This document shows positions 53,417 through 62,566 of a DNA stretch of 64,000 bases, in pieces. The translations under genes were made by a program, and so were the position numbers. A model generated the notes under the pieces. The model was not told the origin of the DNA. It saw only the letters and a list, made by a program, of their open reading frames with translations, and did not search any database. How positions within the stretch are numbered: position 1 is the stretch's first letter; every line of letters begins with the position of its first letter. The DNA is from Micavibrio sp964400125 (GTDB lineage Bacteria; Pseudomonadota; Alphaproteobacteria; Micavibrionales; Micavibrionaceae): NCBI GenBank assembly GCA_964400125.1, contig CAYNSR010000002.1, forward strand, positions 124,001 to 188,000, read 5' to 3'.

Positions 53417-55474
53417 ATGCCGGAGAAGATTGCCGTACCGTTCAAGATCGTCTCGGACTTTCAGCCCGCAGGGGATCAGCCGCAGGCGATTGCCGTTCTC
53501 GTCAAAGGGGTGCGCGACGGGCAGGCGGACCAGGTTCTGCTTGGCGTGACCGGGTCGGGCAAGACGTTTACGGTCGCACATGTCATTCAGGAAACGCAGC
53601 GTCCGGCATTGATCCTTGCGCCCAACAAAACGCTGGCCGCGCAGCTTTACGGGGAGATGAAGGCGTTCTTTCCCGATAATGCCGTGGAGTATTTCGTATC
53701 TTATTACGATTACTTCCAGCCTGAAGCCTATGTGCCGCGCACCGACACCTATATAGAAAAAGATTCCTCTATCAACGAACAGATCGACCGGATGCGTCAC
53801 GCGGCGACGCGGGCGCTGTTCGAACGGCGCGATTGCATTATCGTTGCCTCGGTGTCGTGCATATACGGTATCGGTTCGAAGGAAGATTATCAGGCGATGG
53901 TCTACGATATTCACAAAGGCACGAAAATAGACCGTCAGGACTTCATCTCCAGACTGGTGGAATTGCAGTACAAGCGCAACGATATGGCCTTTGGCCGGGG
54001 GACGTTTCGCGTGCGCGGCGATACGGTCGAAGTTTTCCCGGCGCACTATGAGGACAAGGCGTGGCGTTTTTCCATGTTCGGCGACGAAATTGAGGAAATC
54101 ACCGAATTCGATCCGCTGACGGGTGAAAAATTCGTCAGGATGGACGGGGTGAGGATCTATGCCAACAGCCACTACGTCACCCCCGGCCCGACCATGCAGC
54201 AGGCGATGGTCAACATCAAAAACGACCTGAAGATCAGGCTGGAGGAATTGCGCGGTCAGAACAAATTGCTCGAGGCCCAGCGGCTGGAGCAGCGCACGAC
54301 ATTCGATCTGGAAATGCTGGCGGCGACGGGCATATGTTCGGGGATCGAGAATTATTCGCGCTACCTGACCGGGCGCGCGCCGGGGGAGCCGCCGCCGACT
54401 TTGATCGAATATATGCCGAAGGATGCGTTGTTCTTCCTCGATGAAAGTCACGTCATGATCCCGCAATTGCAGGGGATGTATAACGGCGACCGGGCGCGGA
54501 AAATGACTCTGGCCGAATACGGTTTTCGCCTGCCGTCTGCGCTGGACAACCGCCCCCTGAAATTCGAGGAATGGGACCGGATGCGCGGGCAGAGTGTTTT
54601 CGTTTCCGCCACGCCCGGCCCCTGGGAACTGGAGCGCACCGGGGGAGTTTATGTCGAACAGGTGGTGCGCCCGACCGGACTGATCGACCCGCCGGTTGAA
54701 ATCCGCCCGACCGAACATCAGGTCGACGACCTGATGGGCGAATGCAGACGCGTGATCGCGGCGGGCGGGCGGATTCTCGTCACGACGCTGACCAAGAAAA
54801 TGGCCGAAGCCCTGACCGAATATTTAAGCGAAAACGGCCTGAAGGTGCGTTATTTGCACAGCGATGTCGATACGCTGGAGCGCATTGAAATCCTGCGCGA
54901 TATGCGTCTTGGGGCTTTTGATATTCTGGTCGGAATCAATCTGTTGCGTGAGGGGCTGGATATTCCCGAATGCATGCTGGTGGCGATTCTGGACGCGGAC
55001 AAGGAAGGGTTCCTGCGGTCGAAAACATCGTTGATTCAAACGATCGGCAGGGCGGCGCGGAATCTGGATGGCCGGGCAATCCTGTATGCAGACACCATGA
55101 CAAAATCGATGAAGGCTGCAATTGAAGAAACTGACCGCCGTCGTGAAAGGCAGCGTCTTTATAACGCGGAACATGGCATTACGCCCGAAAGCATCCGCAA
55201 GAATATCGGTGACGTCATGCAAAGCGTTTATGAACGCGCCGATCATGTCGATATTTCAGGCATCGGTCCCGGCGGGGAATACGCATCGCCGGAGGAACTG
55301 AACAAGGCCCTGGGCAAAATGCGCAATGCCATGCAGGCGGCAGCGGCGGATCTGGAATTTGAAGAGGCGGCGCGTTTGCGCGATGAAATTCGCAGGCTCG
55401 AGGAGATGGCGCTTGGCCTCAGTAGTGTGGTGAAAAGAACAGGCCCGCGAAAGCGTGTCACGAAACGGCGTTGA
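53417..55474 (+). CDS. uvrB: UvrABC excinuclease subunit B
   Basis: The damage-verifying helicase of nucleotide excision repair. 685 residues: LLGVTGSGKTFTVAHVI (Walker A, 42-58), the beta-hairpin region SYYDYFQPEAYVPRTDTYIE, FLDESHVMIPQLQGMY (DESH box), GINLLREGLDIPECMLVAIL, QTIGRAARNLDG, and a C-terminal UVR motif LEFEEAARLRDEIRRLE. Normal length. The palindromic element just upstream may influence its expression. Confidence 0.98.
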   Translation: MPEKIAVPFKIVSDFQPAGDQPQAIAVLVKGVRDGQADQVLLGVTGSGKTFTVAHVIQETQRPALILAPNKTLAAQLYGEMKAFFPDNAVEYFVSYYDYFQPEAYVPRTDTYIEKDSSINEQIDRMRHAATRALFERRDCIIVASVSCIYGIGSKEDYQAMVYDIHKGTKIDRQDFISRLVELQYKRNDMAFGRGTFRVRGDTVEVFPAHYEDKAWRFSMFGDEIEEITEFDPLTGEKFVRMDGVRIYANSHYVTPGPTMQQAMVNIKNDLKIRLEELRGQNKLLEAQRLEQRTTFDLEMLAATGICSGIENYSRYLTGRAPGEPPPTLIEYMPKDALFFLDESHVMIPQLQGMYNGDRARKMTLAEYGFRLPSALDNRPLKFEEWDRMRGQSVFVSATPGPWELERTGGVYVEQVVRPTGLIDPPVEIRPTEHQVDDLMGECRRVIAAGGRILVTTLTKKMAEALTEYLSENGLKVRYLHSDVDTLERIEILRDMRLGAFDILVGINLLREGLDIPECMLVAILDADKEGFLRSKTSLIQTIGRAARNLDGRAILYADTMTKSMKAAIEETDRRRERQRLYNAEHGITPESIRKNIGDVMQSVYERADHVDISGIGPGGEYASPEELNKALGKMRNAMQAAAADLEFEEAARLRDEIRRLEEMALGLSSVVKRTGPRKRVTKRR

Positions 55475-55566
55475 TTTTTTCATAATAAGTAAGACTTTTC
55501 GATTTTGCTGGAGAGGGGGCGGGGGCTTGTGGCACAATCACCTTACCGCAACCCCGAACCGGAGAT

Positions 55567-55980
55567 ATGATCGCAGCCACTCTGTCGCGTTCCCTCAGAA
55601 CACTCTTCACTCTGGCCGCCATCGGTGTGGCGCTTGTGATGCCTCTTGTTTCCAGAAATTCTCAAGGTGATCTGGTTTTTGGAGCCAAGCTGTCGCATAA
55701 CTTCAATTCAGGCAATCAGGGCAAGCTCGGGACTCTCTCCGCAGTCGCAACCGGACCAAAATTACAGGAACATAATGTTCTGCGTCTGGTTGATGCGGTG
55801 AATATCGCGTATGACGAGCGCCGCAGAAAAAAGCAGGACGGCGTTAAAAAAGCGCCTTGTCATATCAGTCTGGCCAGCAAGGCCGAGGTCAAGCCGCTTT
55901 TGTCCCTGCCGGTCGAGCGGCCCGCCTGGATCACGCCGGACAGGCGCGAGGAGCCGGTTTTCTCCTTTATCCGGGCATGA
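55567..55980 (+). CDS. Secreted or membrane-anchored hypothetical protein
   Basis: A 137-residue ORF with an N-terminal hydrophobic helix (LFTLAAIGVALVMPLVS) that may be a signal peptide or anchor. The rest is basic (YDERRRKKQDGVKKAPC) with no recognised domain. CCGGAGAT precedes the ATG. Codon use is acceptable but the protein is unsupported by any known family. Confidence 0.55.
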   Translation: MIAATLSRSLRTLFTLAAIGVALVMPLVSRNSQGDLVFGAKLSHNFNSGNQGKLGTLSAVATGPKLQEHNVLRLVDAVNIAYDERRRKKQDGVKKAPCHISLASKAEVKPLLSLPVERPAWITPDRREEPVFSFIRA

Positions 55981-56125
55981 GATTTTCCGGCTTTTCCACA
56001 GATTCCATTCAAAAGGATGGCTGAGGCTTTGCATTCCGGTGGAACCGGGGTACACTTTTGCGAGACACGGGGTTTCGATTCGCAAGCCCCTTCACCAATT
56101 TCCTTCCCTTGTTCGGGGTGAAACA

Positions 56126-56431
56126 ATGTTTGATAACGTTCGTAGACTTTCGCTCTTGTCTTTGGTTGCTGTTCCGGCGCTGATGCTGTCGGCTTGCGGC
56201 GATCTTGCCCCGGAACCGTATCACGGCGTTCCCTATACGCATGAAAGAACCGCCGGGACCGGCGTTGCTTATGTGCGTGGCAAGATGATGCCGGCCAAGG
56301 AAACGAAGACGGAGATGATGGCCCCTCCTGCGGCCAAGGTTGAAACGCCTGTGGAAACGCCCCCGCCGCCGCCCGTTGAAGCGCCCGTGACGCAGGGCGA
56401 CAAGCTGTTCGACCAAAGGCAGGCAAAATAG
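56126..56431 (+). CDS. Small Pro-rich lipoprotein
   Basis: A 101-residue lipoprotein: MFDNVRRLSLLSLVAVPALM then lipobox LSAC, so Cys24 is acylated. The mature part is short, with Tyr/His-rich YHGVPYTHERTAG and a Pro-rich tail (ETPPPPPVEAPV), typical of envelope spacer lipoproteins. The longer frame upstream (to 55811) belongs to another coding frame. A strong terminator follows. Confidence 0.8.
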   Translation: MFDNVRRLSLLSLVAVPALMLSACGDLAPEPYHGVPYTHERTAGTGVAYVRGKMMPAKETKTEMMAPPAAKVETPVETPPPPPVEAPVTQGDKLFDQRQAK

Positions 56432-56448
56432 ATTTTTACGGCAGAATT

Positions 56449-56482
56449 CAAAAAGCGCGTCCCGTGCGGGGCGCGCTTTTTT
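56449..56482 (+). terminator. Rho-independent terminator
   Basis: AAAAAGCGCG and CGCGCTTTTTT pair around TCCCGTGCGGGG, itself partly paired. It ends the lipoprotein transcript. Confidence 0.9.
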
Positions 56483-56553
56483 GTTTCGAGGATGATAAAA
56501 AACACGGGCTATCTTGCGATGCCCGTGTCTGATTTTGTCTTTTTGCCAGTCGC

Positions 56554-56760
56554 TTATGCGGCTTCTTGCAGGTTGGACGCGAAGGTCTTTCCTTTTTCTG
56601 TGGTCAGTTCATAGCTGACTTTCTGGCCTTCGTTCAGGGAATTCCATCCGGCTTTTTGTACGGCGGTGATGTGTACGAACACATCCGCACCGCCTTCGTC
56701 AGGCTGAATGAAGCCGAAGCCCTTTGTCCCGTTGAACCATTTTACTGTACCTGTTGCCAT
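56554..56760 (-). CDS. Cold-shock domain protein (CspA family)
   Basis: A 68-residue OB-fold RNA chaperone: ATGTVKWFNGTKGFGFIQPD contains RNP1 (KGFGFI, 13-18) and DVFVHI is RNP2 (26-31). The ATG at 56760 follows AAGGAGA. The upstream frame to 56913 is not coding. About 170 nt without a gene lie upstream (56761-56930), fitting the long 5' leader common in cold-shock genes, where mRNA structure can control translation. Confidence 0.96.
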   Translation of the reverse strand: MATGTVKWFNGTKGFGFIQPDEGGADVFVHITAVQKAGWNSLNEGQKVSYELTTEKGKTFASNLQEAA

Positions 56761-56970
56761 TGAAGTCGTCTCCTTAAGCACGTTCATGTTAGCGCGGACC
56801 GCCACCATGCGGCTCGCATCGATAGTTTGATGCCGTCCGCGCAACCGTGGTTGCAGAAGAGTCGTCTTATCAAACCTGTGGATATGCTTGCCTGTTTTGG
56901 CCTTTGTCGTCAATAAAAAAGGTTAACGGGAGCCTAACCGTTTTTTAAGGCGTTTTGGGGCATACTGTCA

Positions 56971-57966
56971 TTGTTGTTTCCAGAAAATGGCGGCGCAGGC
57001 GTGAAGTCCTTTGATATACAAGAGGCCCGGAAATTCTGGGAATATGCGAAACTCCCCGAATTTTACGAAAGCCGTCTCCGGGACGGAGGCACCCTCGCGG
57101 AGGCCGAGGGGTATATGGCCGGATACATCCCGGACCATATCGATCACACCACGATTCGCCATGAAAACAGCACCGCCGTCGTCTTTCATGATCGGCAAAC
57201 GCATGAAATTATCGTCGCCTTCGACGCATCCGGCGAGGCGGCGGACAGGAAAGACAACGCCAAAATCTGGAAGGACGAGCATCCGCTGGGCGGGCATGTC
57301 CATCACGGATTTAACAGCGCCCTGTTCAAGGAAGACCCGCAGAGCGGTTATCTGATCGACGCCGTTCGCGACGAGGTCACGCGCTATGCCGCGCTGGACG
57401 AGAGCAGACCCGCCGCACTGAACCTTGCAGGGTTTTCAAAAGGCGGTACGACGGCGACTGCCTTTGCCGCCCAGTGGATGGCGGAAGGATTTCCCGGGAG
57501 CGACAGTAATGTCAGGATGGAAAAGCTCTACACATTCGGCAATCCGCCGCTTGGCGACAAAGATTTTACCGCAGCCTTCCGGCAGAGCGCGGAACGAAAC
57601 GGGCTGCAATCCAGACAGATCATCATGGGCAACGATTCCGTTCCGCATGTCATGACAAATGCCGGGCCGTGGTACATTCCCGGAATGTACGATAACCACA
57701 CGGGCGATGTCATCCATATCAGCACGGATCGGTCCGGCGCGACGCGCATTGCGCTCAACCCTGCGGAAAAAGAGACCAGCCGCATCCGCGCCGATGCGGC
57801 GGAGCGGGACTGGCACGGAATCGAGGGCTACACACAGTCCTTTGACGAGGCGGAGGCCGTGATCGGAAAAGACTCCGCGCAATTCCATCTGGTCAAAGCG
57901 CCCATAGAGGAAAGAATCTTCAGCGCACACGGCCCCGCCGGACCGGAAAAAGGGTTTGTGCCGTAA
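56971..57966 (+). CDS. Lipase-like alpha/beta hydrolase
   Basis: A 331-residue protein (322 if the GTG at 57001 is the start; TTG 56971 and GTG 57001 are both plausible). NLAGFSKGGTTATAFAAQWM carries the nucleophile elbow G-F-S-K-G with S156; YTFGNPPLGD and GNDSVPHVM give Asp222, and YDNHTGDVIHI gives His243 as candidate triad members. The order resembles class 3 lipases. No signal peptide is seen, so it would be cytoplasmic or secreted by a leaderless route. Substrate unknown. Confidence 0.8.
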   Translation: MLFPENGGAGVKSFDIQEARKFWEYAKLPEFYESRLRDGGTLAEAEGYMAGYIPDHIDHTTIRHENSTAVVFHDRQTHEIIVAFDASGEAADRKDNAKIWKDEHPLGGHVHHGFNSALFKEDPQSGYLIDAVRDEVTRYAALDESRPAALNLAGFSKGGTTATAFAAQWMAEGFPGSDSNVRMEKLYTFGNPPLGDKDFTAAFRQSAERNGLQSRQIIMGNDSVPHVMTNAGPWYIPGMYDNHTGDVIHISTDRSGATRIALNPAEKETSRIRADAAERDWHGIEGYTQSFDEAEAVIGKDSAQFHLVKAPIEERIFSAHGPAGPEKGFVP

Positions 57967-57998
57967 CCCGCATCCTCAACACACCCGTTCCGCCTGCG

Positions 57999-58355
57999 TT
58001 ACGGTTTCGGGTTTTGCAGGGACAGGATTTTTTCAACATCGACCGGGTTTCCGAACCAGAGTTCCTGAACGCGCGGGTCGTGCGACAATTTCATCAGGGC
58101 GCGCAGCGAACAAAATCCGCTGGTGATGTTTCCGTCTACAATGGGATGATATCTCGTTCCGTCCAGAGGTTGACCGGAGGGATCAAGAAATTCCATGTTT
58201 TGATTGCGGGCAAGCGGGGGGCTGGAAACAAATTTTGCAGGGAAGCAAATTTTATCGGCATCAAAACCCGCAGGCACTTTTGCAAGCGCATAAGGGGCGC
58301 CATAACGCAGGACGGCATGATTGAATACGGCGCAGAGCGGATTTTGATAAAGCAT
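57999..58355 (-). CDS. Hypothetical protein, 118 aa
   Basis: A small protein starting MLYQNPLCAVFNHAVLRYGA, with FDADKICFPAKFVSSPPLAR and GNITSGFCSLRALMKLSHDP. It looks like a compact alpha/beta domain with three Cys. No family is recognised. It converges on the lipase-like gene. AGGAGAA lies before the ATG. The 269 nt upstream (58356-58624) hold AT-rich sequence and, I can see, nothing else but a possible promoter region for the next gene. Confidence 0.7.
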   Translation of the reverse strand: MLYQNPLCAVFNHAVLRYGAPYALAKVPAGFDADKICFPAKFVSSPPLARNQNMEFLDPSGQPLDGTRYHPIVDGNITSGFCSLRALMKLSHDPRVQELWFGNPVDVEKILSLQNPKP

Positions 58356-58624
58356 CGACCTGTTCTCCTTTTTTTATTTGCAGGTGCATGTTTTAGGAAG
58401 CTTTGCGGCAGCGTGCAAATTTTATTTAAAATCTTGTCCAAAATTGATCGGTGTTTTTCCTGTATCCTTTTGAAAAATAGCAGTTATTTAAAACTTCTAA
58501 TTTACCATAAGAATATCACCCCACGGTCACAATGAGGACACAGACGGTGATGAAGTTGATCTGGACCTCGCGCTCTCTCACGGGGAACACCTGAAAGATC
58601 GAACCTTGAGAGGAATGAGCAAGA

Positions 58625-59050
58625 ATGGGTGGGAATACCATGACTGTCATGATGGAAACTTGCCTGATTATCGCCCTGTCCTTTGCCGTGTTCTCGGCTG
58701 TCGCCACTGTTGGCGCCAGTCTGGCACTCGGTATCGGCTATGAACGCCTGAGGGCAGGGTTCGAAGTCATCCGCAAGCAGACTGGTTACTTCAGTGACCA
58801 GATCTACAGGCTTGATACGCGTGTAGAAAAACTGGAGAAGCAGGATCGTCCTGCACCGGCAGAAATCGCCGTAACCGCACAGGCAGAGGAAGCAGACGAA
58901 AAACCTGCGTATCTGTCAGTCAACAGCAGCGCCATTGTTCAGGCGAGACGGGAGCAGAATCCGGATGTGTCGTTCGACGCGACCACTGCCCCATCGCAAC
59001 GTGTGTTGCTGGAAGGTGATTTCAGACCTGAGGGAATCAGGTTCCACTAA
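58625..59050 (+). CDS. Single-pass membrane protein with coiled coil
   Basis: A 141-residue protein with an N-terminal hydrophobic helix (METCLIIALSFAVFSAVATV) followed by a predicted coiled-coil stretch (EVIRKQTGYFSDQIYRLDTR and VEKLEKQ) and an Ala/Glu-rich, weakly structured end. No family is recognised. GAGGAATGAGCAAGA precedes the ATG. A strong terminator follows. Confidence 0.68.
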   Translation: MGGNTMTVMMETCLIIALSFAVFSAVATVGASLALGIGYERLRAGFEVIRKQTGYFSDQIYRLDTRVEKLEKQDRPAPAEIAVTAQAEEADEKPAYLSVNSSAIVQARREQNPDVSFDATTAPSQRVLLEGDFRPEGIRFH

Positions 59051-59098
59051 TCTGTAACGGAAGTTTAGAAGGAGAAAGTAAAACGGTGCTGGAACAAG

Positions 59099-59133
59099 CA
59101 GGGCGGCTGTGCAAACAGCCGCCCTGTTGTTTT
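59099..59133 (+). terminator. Rho-independent terminator
   Basis: CAGGGCGGCTGT, loop GCAA, ACAGCCGCCCTG form a perfect 12-bp stem followed by TTGTTTTAT. Confidence 0.93.
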
Positions 59134-59165
59134 ATGACTTCGGAGCAACTGAGATAGAGAATGCC

Positions 59166-59375
59166 TTAAAGCCCCAATTCACTGGCGCAGCGCGGATCGA
59201 TGTGAGTCATAGAATCGGGAATGATTCTGGCGGGGTGCGGCGGTTGCGGTGCCGGGGCGAGCAGTCCGGCGGCGACGCGCTTAAAATGGTCGCATGTTTC
59301 CGGCAGGGCGGCTTTTTCCGCCCAGTATTCCGGGGAGCCCAGCGTGACGCAAAGCGTGTCGGCATCATAGGTCAT
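59166..59375 (-). CDS. Small hypothetical protein with an iron-box-like upstream site
   Basis: A 69-residue ORF (MTYDADTLCVTLGSPEYWAE...) with AAAGGA before the ATG. There is no membrane helix. A Fur-box-like sequence lies about 75-105 nt upstream. Three Cys are spread through the protein (TLCVTL, ETCDHF, PRCASE), reminiscent of but not matching small metal-binding proteins. It is convergent with the terminator of the preceding gene. Iron regulation is an inference from the site. Confidence 0.6.
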   Translation of the reverse strand: MTYDADTLCVTLGSPEYWAEKAALPETCDHFKRVAAGLLAPAPQPPHPARIIPDSMTHIDPRCASELGL

Positions 59376-59448
59376 ATCGATTCGTCCTTTTTTCTTTTGC
59401 AGCTTGTTTTCAGGTGTGTTTTGGCGGGTATTTTCGGTCCGCCAGATG

Positions 59449-59481
59449 AGAATTATTCCTAATGATAATGATTGTCAATTG
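59449..59481. promoter_or_regulatory. Fur-box-like site
   Basis: GATAATGATTGTC at 59464-59476 matches the core GATAATGATAATC of the Fur consensus at 11 of 13 positions, set in AT-rich palindromic sequence. It lies between the 69-aa ORF (minus) and the Leu/Phe dehydrogenase gene (plus, 200 nt away), nearer the former. Confidence 0.5.
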
Positions 59482-59681
59482 CATTTATGGGGAGATGCAT
59501 ATTTTCCCAAGGCAGACTTGTTGATATCGAAATTATCGCTTTTTCACAAAGGGTTAAAACCATTTGTTCGCATCGCAGCATATCCTTCTTGTTCTGTATC
59601 AGTCGTATAAATGGTAAAACAGATGCGGGGATACAGGCAAAACACCGACCCCGCTGGGAGAAAAAACAAACGGGAGGCATC

Positions 59682-60872
59682 ATGATTTTGACCATCAACG
59701 ACATTACCAACCGGGTCAGGGACTTCACGGATTTCGATGGTCACGAAAAAATCATCGTGGCGGAGGACCCGGATATCCGCTTCAAGGCCTTTATCGCCAT
59801 CCACAATACCAATCGCGGCCCGGCGCTGGGCGGGTGTCGGTACTGGTCGCGCTATGATAACGACGATCAGGCCATTTGCGATGTCTTGCGCCTGTCGCGC
59901 GGCATGACCTACAAGAACGCGCTGGCGGACCTGCCGCTGGGCGGCGGTAAGGCGGTGATTGTCGGCACACCGGGAACGCGCCACCCGACGCCGGACATCA
60001 TGCGTGCGCTGGGGCGTGCCGTCGATTCCCTGCATGGGAAATATATCACCGCCGAAGATGTCGGTATGTCGGTCGATTATATCCTCGTCGCGCGTGGCGT
60101 GACGCGCCATGTCGCCGGGTTGCCGATCGAGATGATCGCGGGCCAGCAAATGCCGGAGAATTTGCGCCTGCATGAAATTCCAAACGCCGATCCTTCGCCC
60201 TATACCGCGTATGGCGTGTTCGAGAGTATCAAGGCGGCCGTGTCGCATATGCTGAACCGTCCGGCGGGTCTGGACCAGTTGACGGGGTTGCGGGTTTCCG
60301 TCAAGGGGTACGGCAATGTTGCAAGAACCCTGTGCCGGATGCTGGCCGATGCGGGGGCGGCGGTGACGGTTGCGGAGATCGACGATTCGCGGATTGCACA
60401 GGCCGCAGCAGATGGTTTTCATGTCTTGCCGAAGGATGCAGAAATCATGGCGTATCCGGCGGATATTTATGCCCCTTGCGCGCTGGGCGGGGACTTGAAC
60501 GACATCACGCTTTCGTTTTTGCAACAATCCGGCGTTAAAATTATTGCCGGTTGTGCGAATAACCAGCTTGCCAAACCCTATCATGCCGATGAGTTGCGCA
60601 AGCGCGATATCTTGTACGTTCCCGATTATGTGGCGAATGCGGGCGGTGTGATTTCGGTGGGGATGCAGCATATCTGGTCCGAAACGCCATCCCGGGAAAC
60701 GTTTCCTACCCACACGAAGGTTTTGCACCGCATCCGCCGGATTCACGATGCGTCCCGGGAAATTTTTGAGCGGGCCGATATGGCCGGAGCGAACACGGCG
60801 GAAGTTGCAGACCGGATCGCCAGAGAGATGTTTGCGACGGCGAAGCCGGGGCGGGCGGCAAAGGCGGCCTGA
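59682..60872 (+). CDS. Leucine/phenylalanine/valine-type amino-acid dehydrogenase
   Basis: A 396-residue enzyme of the Glu/Leu/Phe/Val dehydrogenase family. AIHNTNRGPALGGCRYW and GMTYKNALADLPLGGGKAVI carry the substrate and catalytic Lys residues; LRVSVKGYGNVARTLCRMLA is the NAD-binding Gly motif; YVPDYVANAGGVISVGMQ is C-terminal. The ATG at 59682 with GGGAGG is chosen; the earlier open frame is not coding. It would oxidatively deaminate branched-chain or aromatic amino acids to keto acids. The exact substrate cannot be read from the sequence. Confidence 0.93.
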   Translation: MILTINDITNRVRDFTDFDGHEKIIVAEDPDIRFKAFIAIHNTNRGPALGGCRYWSRYDNDDQAICDVLRLSRGMTYKNALADLPLGGGKAVIVGTPGTRHPTPDIMRALGRAVDSLHGKYITAEDVGMSVDYILVARGVTRHVAGLPIEMIAGQQMPENLRLHEIPNADPSPYTAYGVFESIKAAVSHMLNRPAGLDQLTGLRVSVKGYGNVARTLCRMLADAGAAVTVAEIDDSRIAQAAADGFHVLPKDAEIMAYPADIYAPCALGGDLNDITLSFLQQSGVKIIAGCANNQLAKPYHADELRKRDILYVPDYVANAGGVISVGMQHIWSETPSRETFPTHTKVLHRIRRIHDASREIFERADMAGANTAEVADRIAREMFATAKPGRAAKAA

Positions 60873-60977
60873 TGCGACGGCCCCGTGGCCGGGTTTTTAC
60901 AATCCGGGTCGCAAACGGGGCTGTTCCTGCCGGGATTATCCCGCTACACTGGGGGAGAGTTTTTCAGGCGGGGAGAT

Positions 60978-61622
60978 ATGGCCGTGTGGATCCTGATCTG
61001 GGTTCTTCTTTCTCTTTTTATACTTGGTGTGGCGGCATGGTCTTTTCAGATCCTGTTTCGCCAGAAGGCGGCGTGGCGGGATTTTGCTACGAAGAAGGGA
61101 CTGAACTATCAGAACGGGCCGACCTTTTTGTCATCCCCCATTATCGGCGGCAATATCGGGCCGTACGGTTTTGGCATGTTTGCGGAAGAGCGTCCGACCA
61201 ATGATGCAAGGGGCCAACGTTATAATACTGTTATCGAACTGGCCCTGCGCCGTGGCATGCCGACGGCGGGCGCGATTGGAACATCGATTATGGTGCCGTT
61301 GATCGAGCAATTATCCGGTATGACGCAGACCGTTACGATCAATGATCCGGACTGGGACCCGCAATGGGCTATCCGGACCAACGATTCCCGTATCCTCGAG
61401 GCCTATCTGACACCGGCGCGGCGCGATGTGTTAAAAAAAATCTTCCGGATGAAAATCATGGCCGCGTTGTTTGTCTTCGATGAAAACGATGCGGTGTTGC
61501 GGATTGAAACTGCCGATCCGTTGCAGAATGCCGAAAAGATCGACAAGGTCCTCAAAGGCATGATCGCGCAACTGGAAATCCTGACTCCCGATGCCGTACC
61601 GGAAAAACCTGCCGGGCAATAA
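60978..61622 (+). CDS. Membrane-anchored protein of unknown function
   Basis: A 214-residue protein with one N-terminal helix (VWILIWVLLSLFILGVAAWSF) and a cytoplasmic or periplasmic domain beginning RQKAAWRDFATKKGLNYQNG. The later part MIAQLEILTPDAVPEKPAGQ is at the C-terminus. The layout, membrane anchor plus DUF3137-like alpha/beta domain (FKxxARKxGL-type start), is common in bacteria without a known role. ATG 60978 follows GGGGAGA. Confidence 0.7.
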   Translation: MAVWILIWVLLSLFILGVAAWSFQILFRQKAAWRDFATKKGLNYQNGPTFLSSPIIGGNIGPYGFGMFAEERPTNDARGQRYNTVIELALRRGMPTAGAIGTSIMVPLIEQLSGMTQTVTINDPDWDPQWAIRTNDSRILEAYLTPARRDVLKKIFRMKIMAALFVFDENDAVLRIETADPLQNAEKIDKVLKGMIAQLEILTPDAVPEKPAGQ

Positions 61623-61652
61623 AAAACCCCTCCTGAAAAAACCGAGGGGTTG
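61623..61652. terminator. Rho-independent terminator
   Basis: AACCCCTC (61625-61632) and GAGGGGTT (61644-61651) form an 8-bp stem immediately after the stop codon. The A-run before it would make it effective for minus-strand transcripts too; a T-run after it is weak. The 61653-61866 stretch holds nothing identified. Confidence 0.65.
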
Positions 61653-61866
61653 AAGTTTATGCCGGTATTCTGTGACCAGCGTTTTGAATGAAAGAACACA
61701 CCTTCAATTTATTGCCGTTGTCCGGGATAGGTATGTTTTAGGCCTGTTTGCGGGATGAGTCAAGAAAAAATAGTCTTTTGCGCTATAAAAAATCATAAGA
61801 AAACCCGTGAATACCCGGACATTTCCCTCCTCCCGCTATTCGCAGGAGGGGGAAAGTCTTGGAATT

Positions 61867-62478
61867 TTATTCGGCGGCGGCCTCTCCGGCAGCCGGGGCG
61901 GCGGGTTCAGCGGTCGGGGTTTCGGGGGTGGTGGCTGCGACCGGTGCGGTTTGCGCGGCAAGGGTCATCTTGACAATCTTGTCCGGGTTGGCGGGCGGTT
62001 CGCCACGGGTGATCTTGTCAACCACATCCATGCCTTCGGTAACCTGACCCCAGACGGTGTACTGGCCGTTCAGGAAGCTGCAATCCTGAAAGCAGATGAA
62101 GAACTGGGAATTGGCGCTGTTCGGGTTCATGGTGCGGGCCATACCGACGGCACCACGGCCAAAATTCGTATCGTTGAATTCAGCCGGAAGATCCGGGTAG
62201 GTCGAGCCGCCGGTGCCTGTGCCGGTGGGGTCGCCGGTCTGGGCCATGAAACCGTCAATCACACGGTGGAAAACGACACCGTCATAGAATTTTTCCTGCG
62301 TCAGCGTCTTGATGCGCTCGACATGTTTGGGCGCAACATCGGGCAGCATCTGGATGGTGACACGGCCATGCGGCAGGTCCATCAGCAATGTGTTTTCCGG
62401 GGTACCTTCGGCGGCAAAGGCGGGGGCGGTGGTCATGATTGCGAGACTCCCAAGCAATAGTGTGAATTTTTTAAGCAT
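61867..62478 (-). CDS. Secreted cyclophilin-type peptidyl-prolyl isomerase
   Basis: A 203-residue protein with signal peptide (MLKKFTLLLGSLAIMTTAPA, cleavage near AFAA) and a complete cyclophilin domain: FYDGVVFHRVIDGFMAQTGD (active-site HR), FNDTNFGRGAVGMARTMNP, NSANSQFFICFQDC (QFF) and YTVWGQVTEGMDVVDKI. It assists protein folding in the periplasm. The C-terminal Pro/Ala/Thr-rich extension (PVAATTPETPTAEPAAPAAG) is unusual in length. Confidence 0.96.
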   Translation of the reverse strand: MLKKFTLLLGSLAIMTTAPAFAAEGTPENTLLMDLPHGRVTIQMLPDVAPKHVERIKTLTQEKFYDGVVFHRVIDGFMAQTGDPTGTGTGGSTYPDLPAEFNDTNFGRGAVGMARTMNPNSANSQFFICFQDCSFLNGQYTVWGQVTEGMDVVDKITRGEPPANPDKIVKMTLAAQTAPVAATTPETPTAEPAAPAAGEAAAE

Positions 62479-62566
62479 CGGATAAATCCTTGGTTAAAGG
62501 GTCAATGGTGATGACAGGCACAGTCGTGCCATACAAGGCCGGAGGGTGCAAGGGCACCACCCGTAC

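Noticed and set aside
53324..54718. Long minus-strand ORF opposite uvrB
   Set aside because: A shadow of the highly conserved uvrB frame in GC-rich DNA.
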